A stretch of 64,000 nt of DNA from Diplocarpon mali (taxonomy: Eukaryota > Ascomycota > Leotiomycetes > Helotiales > Drepanopezizaceae). The first letter of the stretch is position 1. Each line of letters starts with the position of its first letter. Made by a program: the position numbers and the translations under genes. The stretch lies in NCBI GenBank assembly GCA_024741835.1, contig JAENRP010000158.1, positions 35,394 to 99,393 of the forward strand, read 5' to 3'. The notes beneath the pieces were generated by a model, which ran no database searches, was not told where the DNA came from, and worked only from the letters and a program-made list of their open reading frames with translations. Below, piece by piece: positions 24,475 to 34,530 of this stretch.

Positions 24475-24781
24475 TGTAACGACACAGAACCGCCGAAGTG
24501 CGAGATCAAGTATAGGAGCAAGAAGTGGTGCAAAAGGCGTATTCTATAAGTCTAATACAAAGGAAATGAAGAAGTTAAAGAGCCCTCTTTAAAGGAGAAC
24601 CCTTCTTCCTTATATATATAAGTAGCTTAAGGCTCTTTGTCTATTTATATAATATTATATAAGAATATCCTTTTGCACCTTTAGGGTCGATTTAAGATAA
24701 CCTTATATTAAATCGAGATTGTAAAACCTTAAAACGCTATACTCTTAAGTAATTGCATTAAGTAGAGGTATAACTGTTATA
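24475..24781 (-). repeat. C2 3' LTR (left end)
   Basis: 307 bp from TGTAACGACACAG to CTGTTATA. The polypurine tract follows at 24782-24796. Confidence 0.93.
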
Positions 24782-25141
24782 CTACCCTCCCCCTTTAAGA
24801 ACGCTTGCCTATAAGCGTTAGTAGGTTATAATGATTTTCGTATAGTAATATACTTAGTGCGTTATTATACAAACGGAGCCGTTCTATATTTAATTTAGCG
24901 CAAGTTGCATTATATATTTAAATTTGTTTTTCCCTTATAAGATCTTCCTTCTTTAGTATAATAATTATATACTTTTGTATAGGTCCTTTACTCCTACTAC
25001 TATAGCGCAGGACTAATGTATAATAGTAGAAACAATTACTACTACTACTACTAACTACTATAAGTAAGTTTGCCTTAGTCTAGGGTTGAATCGCATCTAA
25101 TACACGTAGTGCCAATTCCCCTGCTGTTAAGCGCCCTTGCG

Positions 25142-26030
25142 GTGGCCTACTGCGTTTATTATTACTAATGCGTACAGCGCCTTATATACGATATTGCGTA
25201 TAAATATAAGTTCGAATTAGAGCATAGTAAAAAGTGCTATTAGTGCTAGGAGCAGAAGGCGGAATACATCCCTATAAGTACCCTAAATCGACTCTAGAGT
25301 TCTATTTAAGCTAATACTTATTTATAGCTTCCCTTTTATATTAGTAAGGAGTTCGCGGCACTATCCGCGGCCCTTAAGGAGTAGTAGGGGAAGGCTGCTT
25401 AATAGTAAGAGGAAGATAATAGTAGCAATAATAATAATACGTAGGCAGTTTTAGCAAGGAACCGCGAAATGCTTTATTAAGAGGCAGTCTAGCGCGCCTG
25501 GGTCCTTATTAACCTTCTACTAATAGCTAGCGCAGAGGCTTTTATTAGCTGCTCTTAACTTAAGCATATTAGCCTTACGGAGCTTTGCTTTATAGTTAAG
25601 ACTATAGTAAGCTAGCTAAAGGGGGTTTAAGCGACAGTTGCTATAAGTTAAACTTAAATTAGTATTAAATCGATTACTAACTTTCTAATAAGAGCGCAGC
25701 GACTTTATTAAGTCCTAGCTAGCGAGGTTAAAGCAATCTAGCCGAATTATACTAGGCCTCTTAAGGTCTATTACTATATTAGCAAAGCGGACTGCTATAG
25801 CAGCAGAGTCTCTTATAAAGGGAAGGGGGCTTATAGTGATAAGGGTAGCATTAGGCGCAGTAGCTAATAGGGCAGCGCCAGCGGCGATAAGAGGAGGTTA
25901 GGGTCATTTTAAGCAAGGGCGTAGAAGGGAGGCGAGCTTTAGCTTTAAAATAGAGTTAGAGCTCATCTCCTTAAGCGCAGAGGAGGAGGGGTTAGAGGAG
26001 TTATAAGAAGGGGAGAGGGAGGCAGTAGGC
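25142..26030 (+). pseudogene. C2 opposite-strand ORF
   Basis: Homologous to the ORF at 9847 in C1. The start is GTG at 25142 where C1 has ATG. It reads VAYCVYY, CVQRLIYDIAYKYKFELEHSKKCY, EYIPISTLNR and YISKEFAALSAALKE, then an Asn-rich block in place of the C1 acidic block, of equal length. Near the end the copies differ by 6 nt, which keeps the frame. Several stops fall at former Gln codons. Confidence 0.45.
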
Positions 26031-29000
26031 CTAGTATTATTGTTTTTCTATTTTTATTATTTTTTTCCTTTTTTTTTTCTATTTATATTTTTAAATTTAT
26101 TTATTAACCTATTTTACATTTGGCCTATTATCTTTTAAGTAATTGTAATCATCTATGCCACTTTCCTAAGCCTTTAGCTAAACTTATAGGTTTTAAGGTA
26201 GTCTTAGCTTTATAAGATTGGCCTAATAAAAGTCGCAAATCTTATATAAGGATCTTAAAAAATTTAAGGCGCGATACTAACTTAAATTAAGGTTATAATT
26301 AGTCCATTTGACCTAATACTTTAGTTTCCTTTAAGATAGGCGTATACTTAGTATCTTAAATACTTTATACTCTTCCTACCTTACGATCTTTTCTATAGTA
26401 GGCTAGGGTTGTTTCTAACTTAGCAAAGGATTCTACAGATCTTTAAATAGTAACTCTAATATAAAGATATTATATATTATAAAACCTATAAGTAGCTTGA
26501 TTTAATATAAATTGCCTACCTTCTTAAGAACTTTAAAAGGACTATCCTATTAATTAGCTAGTTTCCTATTAAAGCGGTAGTTCTTAAGATTTTTTATTAA
26601 AAGGTAGACTATATCTTTAGGTTTTTAATTAATCTCCTTTTAAGATTGATTTATAGACTTTTGCATTTTCTCTTAAGTGCGTTTTATATTGCCTTTTACT
26701 ACTTCTTAAGCTAAGTATATCCTTTCTACTATTAGCTTAGCCTTTACTTAGTTTAATCTTTCTTATAAGCTAGACGGTTTTAGAAAGATCTAGTCTTAAC
26801 TTATCTAAGGTGCAACTTTATACTTAAGCTAATATAGGGTTATACTAATAGAAGTATAAGGGAGGGTAGATTGCGTACAATTTATTAATAGAATTAGCTT
26901 ACTCTAATTATCTTAATAGTAATTAATAAAAGGCTATAGCCTTAAATTAATATACTTATTTATAATTTCTATTTAGCTATTAGTCTCCTTATAATACGCT
27001 ATAGAGAGTTTAATCTTAATACTAATAATATAGTAGAACTCTCTTTAAAATAAGGAGACGAATTAAAGGCCTTAGTCTAAGGTAATTGTCTCTAAAGTAT
27101 AATTGAATCGATATATCTATTAAATAAATAATTAGGCAGTTCCTTAAGCGTTAATATCCTTTTAATAAAGGATCGTAATAGCGCTCTTACTAAGTTGGTT
27201 TATAAAAACTAGGATTCGATCAAAACTGTACTTATTAAGAGGGAAATCCTTAAAATCTATATATAAGTGCTATATAAGATAGTTAGGAATAGGGAAGGGC
27301 TATAAAAGGCCTTATTATTTAATTGTCTTTAAATATAAGAATTAATAAGGTCTATAGTTTATAATAAATCTTTTATAATCCGAACCTATCCTAACCTAAT
27401 AGTACTTAAGAGTAAGTAGCTAATAGGTCTTTAAGCTACTAGGGTGCGCGCTTAAAGGTTGATTATAAGCTTCTTAAATTAGATAAGTATATAATAGAGT
27501 ATTATAATATATATAAAGACGCTCCTTAAAGTAAAGCAATTTGTCTTTTAAAGAGTAGTTCTTAAGAAGGTCGGTATGAATCTTTTAAAAGGATTCGCAA
27601 TTATTTTAATAAAGCTTCTTAATTAAATTAAAGGAATCCTTAGGTCGATTTAGGGTCGAATCGGGTATATCAGTTAATATTAGGGCTAAAGTGCCTTTAG
27701 CAGATTCGGCGAGAAATTTTTCGGCTAATTCGGTATTAATTTAAAGGTCTAATTGGGCTAGGGAAATCAAAACCTAAGATCGGCTATTTAGCTTTGCTTA
27801 TTTATAAACTAGTATATCTTACTTTTAGCGGCTAAGAATATTAGCCTTTTAATTATCTTTATTAAAAGTATATACGATTCGAAAATTGAAGTTAGATAAA
27901 AATTCTATCTATTAGCACTATTTTACAATTAGAACCTTAGTAGTTATAAAGTACTTAAGGGAGCGGTAATCTAAGTAAATATTAACTTGCTTTTTAAGTG
28001 ATATAAGCTTAGGTCTCTATTTATAATAGGATTTAATAATAGTAAAGAGTTCCTTATTATATATTTCCTAATTAGGTATATAGCTAGAGAGTATATATAA
28101 ATAGAAGCCGATTAGGTACTATTGCTTATTAGAGTATTATTAAGAAAGTACTTTAGCGATAACGCTATTAGAAGCATTAGTTTCTAGCTTTATAAGTAAG
28201 TTAAGGTTAAAATGGTAAATCTGCTAAATTAAGAGTAACTGCTTATAAAGCTCTTTAAAAGCGATTTAGCACTCTTCTATCTAATTCTAAGATACTATCG
28301 GTTAGGTTAGAATAGAAAGGGGTTTAGCAATTAGCCTAAAGTTGCGAATAAATTGTCGATAGAACTTGTAAAATCCTAAGTAAGACTTTACTTTAGTAAT
28401 AGTTTTTAAGTACTTTTAATTATATAGTAGTTCGACCTTTTTAAAGTCTGGTTCGATCCTAGTTGTTATTAAAATATATCTAAAGTATTGAATTTAAGTA
28501 ATATAGAACTCGCACTTCTTAATATCTACTTAAAGGCTAGCCTTTAAGAGTCGTTTTAATACTTTTTTAATATNATGACCTTAATGCTCTTTAATATTCT
28601 TAAAGTAAATTAAAATATTATTTAAATATACTATATAAAAATTATTTAAGTAATTTAAAAGAATATTATTTATATACTGCTAGTAAGTACTAGGTTTATT
28701 ATAAAGGCTAAATAGGAGAACCTTGCATTTATAGGATCTGTATCTTATTTGAAAGGTAGTATACTCCTTTGATTCGAGGTCCATTTGTATCCGATTGAAA
28801 GCGGCTTAAATATCTAGTTTTATAAAAATCTTAGCTTTAAATACTTACCTTAAAAGCTCATCTATCCTTAGAATTAGGTAAGCGTCCTTTTAAGTTAGTG
28901 TATTTAGCTTTTAGTAGTCTATGCAAAATCAAAGGCTACTATCGGCCTTTTTTATAAATAGTATTAGCAAAGTAAAAGGGCTAGTACTTATCTTAATAAA

Positions 29001-31158
29001 GCCTTTGTTTAAATTCTTAAGTAAGTACTCCTTTATAACCTTAAGCTCCTTAATAGATTAATAGTAAAGGGGCGAATAGGCGTTAGGTAAAGGCCCTTTT
29101 AGCTATATCTTATAATTATAGTACTAATAGGAAGAGAGGGTATTTGCATCCCTTTTTAAAAAGGCTTATCTTAAAGATTGGTACTATTTTAAGAGTCGAT
29201 TGTTAATTAGCTTTTCGATATTAGGATTCTTAGGCTTATATCTTTCCTTTAAAATCCTATCCACTTTATAAATACTAATTTAAAAGAACTCTATCTCCTT
29301 ACACTTTATATTATAATAAAAGGCGTTAGTACTAATTTTGTAAATAGGAACCGCAGCTTTAAGGCATTTGCAAATAAGATCAGATTATAGTCGATTTGTA
29401 TTAGACTATTTTCCTAGATCTAGCTTAATTATAAATAGGGGCGCTAGCTTAATAATAGCAATAGGGATCTCGCGCTTAGCTAGGATTACTAAATTAACGC
29501 AAGACTATCTTCTATTAATCTATTAAGCTTTATTTATAGTTATTTCCTATTCTTTATAATTAATATTAGCTTAATAGTTAGGTCGGATCCAAAGTCCTTT
29601 AAAAGGGAGAAGATAAATGACGATTTCCTTTGCAAATTAGGGAGATAAGGGGTAATACAAAGGCTATATAAATCGGTTTTCCTTTAGATTAAGTTTAAGT
29701 CGGAATTAGCGCATCCATTTGACTTTAATAATAGTATCGCGCTAGCCTAGGTTGAGAATAACCTAAGGGCAGTTGTAAATACGCCTTTTATCAATTATTA
29801 AGTAAAAGCGCATATAGTGCATAGCTTGCGTGCAAATAGTATTTTAAAATTTATAAATAGGAATAGGGGCTAGAAGAGGAAGAATTTTAAAGCTAATTGC
29901 TTTTAAAAGATATATAAAAAGGAAATGATTTAAAAATAGGTAACTAAGGGCTTTAGTATCTATTAAAGCTAATAATAATACTCTAAGTCTATTTATACTA
30001 ATAATATAAGAGGTTAGGAATTGCTTTCCTTCTATTAAAGAGTTAAGATCTAGCTTTAATAAGTTATACTTTCGCAAGCCTAAGTAGGAGTCTTTTCTTA
30101 AGCCTCTTTATTTTCCTAATCTTCTTTTGTTTTAACCTTATTCTTAATTAAGTCTAGAGTCAGGTCAGATTCCTTTATATCTTTTAAGGTATTAATCTTA
30201 CCTATAAAAGGGCACTTAGTCTTATAATAACTAGTTTTACTATAAGTATAGTAGGTAGCTTGCTTAAAGGGCAAAGTAGGAAAACTAGCCTTAGCTAGCA
30301 TATCTTAGTAAAAAGGAGTAATAGGCTTTAGGGCTAATGACTTAAAAACTCAAGTGGTACTTCTAGCGCTTAGACCGCAAGCAGTCTTATTAAAAAGCGA
30401 ATCGGATATCTTTTAATATAATACTAGAGTTGCCTTGCTTTTAGTTAAAGGGTTGAAAAGTTGGTTACTTTAGCGTTTAGTATTAAAGGCGTTTAATTAG
30501 TTAATTATAATAGTATAGTCCTTTTCCTAAGAGGCCTTAGCTAAGGCGCAGGTAGCTTTAAGCTAAGGGGTAATCTTATTCTATATAAAAAAGAACTACT
30601 TAGATCTTAAGACCTCTCTTTAAATTATAGCAAATTAGAATCAGGCTTAAAACTAAGGGAAAGTTTCTTTAGAATAACCGGCTTCTCTTATATAGAGGTA
30701 ATAGAAAGTGGATTAAAATAGGTCTACCTCTTAGCTAATTAAAAAGTAATTGCTTAGCAGTTCTATTATTTCTTAATAGTTTTAAAAGGGGTTAGTCTCT
30801 AAGAGGTACTAGGGTTTAAGGTACATTTGGGCTTATCCTATAGTAGATCCTTAAATAAAGGCTTAGCGAGCTCGCTTATTTAAATATAAGTCGGCGTTGA
30901 CTTGCAATCGGTCTTAGACTAAAGCTAACTACTGCTTATATATTAAAGAGGTCCTATTATTAAAGGGGGTGATCTTTTCAATTAGCTGAGTTTTTAGCTG
31001 TTTTATATCTATATCAACTTCTAAAGGAGGCTAAGCCTTATAAGGGTAGGTAGAATCTCGCTTAGTAGTCTAATATATACGCTAAGCTGTCTCTTAGCTT
31101 TAATAAGCTAGGGTCTTTAGGCTAGAGATAGCTTAAGTAATCCTGCTAATCTTGCTTT

Positions 31159-31353
31159 TATTAAGATGGGTGATACAGCTATCACTCTGATGTATTATCA
31201 TATGACCCTACTGCTTAGTCAGTAGGATATTAATACGTATATAGCTATAGGGAAGAAAGGGGTAACCTTCCTTCCCTAACTCTTACTAATATATCGACCA
31301 TCGACCTTTAGAAGCCTCCTTTACCTACTGCGCCGACTTACTTAAGCTTAATA
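31159..31353 (+). repeat. G 5' LTR
   Basis: From TATTAAGATGGGTG (decayed TGTTAAG) to CTTAATA, 195 bp, matching 32671-32865. Confidence 0.9.
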
Positions 31354-31366
31354 GGTTATAAGCCCC
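31354..31366 (+). promoter_or_regulatory. G primer binding site, initiator-Met half-tRNA type
   Basis: The bases ggttataagcccc follow the LTR. With one G-to-A change reversed they are complementary to the initiator tRNA-Met anticodon arm (GGGGCTCATAACC). This is the half-tRNA priming site known from Drosophila copia and yeast Ty5. Confidence 0.6.
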
Positions 31367-31476
31367 AGATAGACCGATAATAGATTATTAACTTCCCTTA
31401 GAAAGCACTTGCGCCGCAACTGTTAGTAGGAAGTTGAACGAGACTTATAGTAAAAGGCGAGCAATCGGCGAATAGG

Positions 31477-31600
31477 AGGTATGATTCCCTATTTAGCTAA
31501 CCTGTATTACAAAAGGTGTGATTCCTTGCTCTATAACCCCTTTGGTACTATAAGAGGTATAATTCCTTGCTTTACTATATTTTATAAGAGGTATAATTCC
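31477..31600 (+). repeat. G leader: four spaced copies of AGGTRTRATTCC
   Basis: The motif starts near 31477, 31514, 31555 and 31589, at spacings of 37, 41 and 34 bp, between primer site and gag. Function unknown; it could be a leader or packaging region. The small open frame at 31481-31678 is a by-product of this repeat. Confidence 0.5.
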
Positions 31601-31760
31601 CTGCGTTATAGCCTAAAAACCCTTTTCAATAAGAGGACTTCCTCCCTATTTAATACTTCTATAACACCTGCTATTTAATCATTTCAACTTTTCGATAAGA
31701 GGAGTGCCTTCAATTATTTAATTTATTTGATTTTTTAACGCAATTCTATTCGAAACGGCA

Positions 31761-31960
31761 ATGGCTTCCGATTCCGATCGAAATACCAGACCTAAAGACC
31801 TCCAATTCTCTTGAAAGAACTGGCAATAATAGTTTAACAATTTAAAGCTTTACTTCAAGAGCAAAGGCATAGAAATGGCGATTCAAAAGACACTTATTAA
31901 ATACGCGAGAACAGCCCCTTATACTCCCTCTACCTAGAAGCGTAGCAGTACTATATAGCG
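31761..31960 (+). pseudogene. G gag, N-terminal remnant
   Basis: ATG 31761 opens MASDSDRNTRPKDLQFS, NNLKLYFKSKGIEMAIQKT, LIKYARTAPYTP. This is the style of a copia gag N-terminus. It breaks off where the RNase H remnant starts in another frame, which marks the internal deletion. Confidence 0.6.
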
Positions 31961-31980
31961 GACCTATATCGTAGGGAAGT

Positions 31981-32361
31981 AGGAAGCAGAAATCAGTAGC
32001 TACCGCAAGCACTAAGGCCGAATATATATCGATATTATCAAATTGCAAGTAAGGATTATAGATCGCCTAAGTTCTAAAAGATATAGGTTTCGCTAAGTAT
32101 ATTAGATAAGATAGGAACTATATTAATCTTTAAGTAGATAATACAAGGGCGATTGCACTTGTAAAGAATCTATACTTGTATAAGCGATCGAAATATATTA
32201 ATATTACTTACTACTTTATCCGCGACCTTATTGCAAAGAATAAGTTATTAATTACCTATATCCCAATTGATTAAATGGTAGCAAATGGATTTATAAAGCT
32301 ATTAAAGATAGTTGTAAAGTTCGAAGCGTTTAAAGATATACTAGGGTTATAGAAGATAGTA
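31981..32361 (+). pseudogene. G RNase H C-terminal remnant
   Basis: One frame reads RKQKSVATASTKAEYISILSN, VDNTRAIALVKN, KRSKYINITYYFIRDLI, LITYIPIDxMVANGFIKLL and FKDILGL. These are the hallmark C-terminal blocks of Ty1/copia RNase H. Stops are at Gln positions. No RT or integrase precedes it. Confidence 0.85.
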
Positions 32362-32383
32362 GGGGCTTAGTAGGCTTAAGGAC

Positions 32384-32408
32384 GACTCCTAGGCCCGCCC
32401 TATAAGTC
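32384..32408 (+). repeat. 25-bp palindrome, copy 1
   Basis: Arms gactcctaggc and acc-type right arm ending ataagtc. Non-coding, in the 3' part of G. Confidence 0.75.
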
Positions 32409-32444
32409 AGGTCATATAGTCTTATAAAGGAAAGTTTTTAGATT

Positions 32445-32469
32445 GACTCCTAGGCCTAGACTGTAAGTC
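32445..32469 (+). repeat. 25-bp palindrome, copy 2
   Basis: Begins gactcctaggc, loop cta, ends gtaagtc. Second unit of the tandem in G. Confidence 0.75.
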
Positions 32470-32508
32470 AAGTCATATAGTCTTATAAAGGAACGCTTTT
32501 AGAAATTT

Positions 32509-32533
32509 AACTCCTGGTCCTACCCCGCGAGTA
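32509..32533 (+). repeat. 25-bp palindrome, copy 3
   Basis: Begins aactcctggtc and ends cgcgagta. Third and most divergent copy in G, non-coding. Confidence 0.6.
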
Positions 32534-32670
32534 AGATTAGTGATTTCAATAGAAGTTGCTATTGATTAATTGTTTTTAATTTAGAAAGATACTTAAGAGT
32601 TGGATTAGCGCAAAAGGATAGTTATTATTTTCCTAACTATAGGTTAATCAGAGTAAGGTCTAAGTAGGGG

Positions 32671-32865
32671 TATTAAGATAGGTAATATAGCTATTACTCT
32701 GATGTATTATTATATGACCCTACTGCTTAGTTAGTAGGATATTAACACGTATATAGCTATAGGGAAGAAAGGGGTAACCTTCCTTCCCTAACTCTTACCA
32801 ATATATCGACCATCGACCTTTAGAAGCCTCCTTTACCTACTGCGCCGACTCACTTAAGCTCAATA
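32671..32865 (+). repeat. G 3' LTR
   Basis: 195 bp, preceded by a purine run (aagtagggg) and followed by the target duplication GCTTT. Confidence 0.9.
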
Positions 32866-33435
32866 GCTTTACAATTATCGATTAGATTGATCTTAGCGTT
32901 ATAAGGATTCCTTTAAACCTAAGACTATTCCTTATAAGATATTTAGATTTAAAAAGTCTTATTTATTTTAATTAGCTTAGCTATAGCGTTATAGTCTCTT
33001 GCCCTTGGCAGTAGAGGAAGGTCTGGCCCTAAGGGCTAGGGTAGGGGTACTCCTTATAAAAGCTGGTTTCCCAAACAAACTAGGTACGTTCTAGGTTTGC
33101 TAACTTCTAGCTAGTAGGGAATTCATTTTACCAATTTTGGTTTTAGTAGTAATTCGGTTAAAAAGGGGTTCTATAGAAAAAGGGTTCTAGTAGCATAGTG
33201 CTCTCTTAACTTCTGCCTATAGTACTTCTATAAAAGGAGTAGTTAAGAAAATCCAGCTAATAAAAGCGTTCTTTGATTATACTAGTTAATAAGCTATACT
33301 TAAGCTCCTAGTTTGTTTAAGAGATCTTTAGGATCCTAACTCTATCGAAAGTTAAAACAACTGCGAATCGATTTTTCAAAAGGGGTAAGATATTATTAAA
33401 AGCCGTCCTTAGTAGAGAAAAACTTCTTTATTTAA

Positions 33436-33576
33436 TATAACGATATAAAACTGCTAAAGTGCAAGATCAAGTATAAAAGTAAGAAGTGGTACAAAAGGCG
33501 TATTCTATAGGTCTAATACAAAGGAAACGAAGAAGTTAAAAAGCCCTCCTTAAGAGAGAACCCTTCTTCCTTATAT
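33436..33576 (-). repeat. C2 5' LTR, first 141 bp only
   Basis: Matches 24475-24615 base for base apart from RIP changes, then stops at ccttatat, where unrelated sequence begins. Confidence 0.88.
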
Positions 33577-33900
33577 TATAGAGACCTAAGATGGATAGGT
33601 CTTATAACATATATCATATGATCGGCGCAGGCCGGTAGGAGGATAAAAGGGCCACCTTCTATATATAGAGACAGCGCGTATCGCTATAGTACTAAATATA
33701 CCCTATACTTAGGACTTGTTCTTAATATCTTATCTAAGAGAGCCCGCTTATAGTGCTTCCTCCTCTTGTTTTTAAGTCTTCCCTTAGGCCTATTCTTATA
33801 TTATCTCCCCTTTGTTTTATATTAGTAACCTACGCAAGGACCGATTTCTTAAGATTTCTATCCTTATACAACCTTATCAATCTCTTAATTTGCAGTTAAA
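33577..33900 (+). repeat. Candidate 5' LTR of E, right boundary unknown
   Basis: Starts exactly where the C2 LTR is broken. It contains a TATA-like ataaaagg followed by tatatatagagacag, and a long pyrimidine-rich run (33740-33820), as in an LTR with a promoter. No primer site or second copy fixes the end. Confidence 0.4.
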
Positions 33901-34530
33901 AGACCGGCCTTTGAAATACGTCTTTAAAACACTTATAGCATTTTGATCAACTCTAAAACCCTTATCCTTAATCACCTAGTTATTTAGAACTATCGATTTT
34001 CGTTTAGCAACTATTAATAACCTCAGACTTTCCCTTTTCAACTCTGCTTCGAAAACCCCTATTCTCTTCCTTAACTTTAAGATTTTCGGAATTTTCAGCT
34101 TCTTAGTATAAAAAGTTTAGCAAACCTTATAATAGCAATCTCAAATAGCAGTAGTTTTAAGTACTTAAGTAATACCAAGCGCAAACTCCAATTGGAAGTG
34201 CCTCCTTAGAATCCTTAGAAATCCGAATCTAATAATTTAACTGCCTTAGCTTAATAAAACTTTAAAAATTGCCCTAGAATCGTCTTTAAAGACCCCTTTA
34301 TTCTAAAGACCAATAGGAATTAGCCTAAAGGCTAAGAAGAATCTTAGATATAAACCTTATCTTAGAAATTAGTCTTAGATTAAGTAAACCTTATCTTATT
34401 ATAATTAGTTGCAACGCTCCTATTAATTATTTAGTACTTACTTAGAATCTTTTAGCAAACTTAGATTAAACTTTTAATAGAATCCGGAATTCTACTCCTA
34501 GGCTTAGCCTATAAGTAGAAGGATAAAAAG
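33900..34530 (+). other. E leader, no gene seen
   Basis: AT-rich sequence between the candidate LTR and the gag ATG without a coherent frame. It ends with a 25-bp palindrome 13 bp before the ATG. Confidence 0.6.
34493..34517 (+). repeat. 25-bp palindrome, copy 4, upstream of E gag
   Basis: Begins tactcctaggc, loop tta, ends ctataagta. It lies 13 bp before the gag start codon, so the mRNA would have a hairpin just before the start. Confidence 0.75.

Larger units (their letters stand above)
32384..32508 (+). repeat. Tandem duplication of palindrome plus 36-39-bp tail in G
   Basis: Two units of 61 and 64 bp (32384-32444 and 32445-32508). Each is a 25-bp palindrome followed by caggtcatatagtcttata-like sequence. 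A third palindrome follows at 32509. Confidence 0.8.
31159..32865 (+). mobile_element. Element G: internally deleted copia-type LTR element
   Basis: 1,707 bp with two 195-bp LTRs and a perfect 5-bp duplication GCTTT (31154-31158 and 32866-32870), inserted in C2 gag. The interior keeps only a leader, the start of a gag gene and the end of RNase H, so everything from mid-gag through RT is deleted. It must have moved with enzymes made elsewhere. Three palindromes of the 25-bp family lie in its 3' part. Confidence 0.92.
26060..33126 (-). pseudogene. C2 gag-pol, interrupted by G
   Basis: Minus-strand gag-pol collinear with 10780-16120, from the ATG position at 33124-33126 leftwards. G (31159-32865) sits inside gag. 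The RT box has become YLNN, so one aspartate (the first of the pair) and then the second are both lost. The open runs at 29844-30077 and 30116-30301 belong to this frame (the gag/protease region) and are not separate genes. One undetermined base N lies at 28574, at a place where C1 reads aatatgacc. Confidence 0.88.
24475..33576 (-). mobile_element. Gypsy-C2: third chromodomain gypsy copy, right LTR cut by element E
   Basis: Collinear with Gypsy-C1 and in the same orientation. The left LTR is complete. Internal sequence runs to 33435 with element G inserted at 31159-32865. Only the first 141 bp of the right LTR remain, because E begins at about 33577. The second copy of the expected target duplication CTCTT is outside the window. 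It is more strongly RIP-mutated than C1. Confidence 0.93.

Noticed and set aside
28574..28574. Undetermined base N as a biological break
   Set aside because: It is a sequencing or assembly ambiguity inside C2 pol next to a small length difference from C1.
29844..30301. Two minus-strand open frames as separate small genes
   Set aside because: Both are stretches of the C2 gag/protease frame between RIP stops, collinear with C1.
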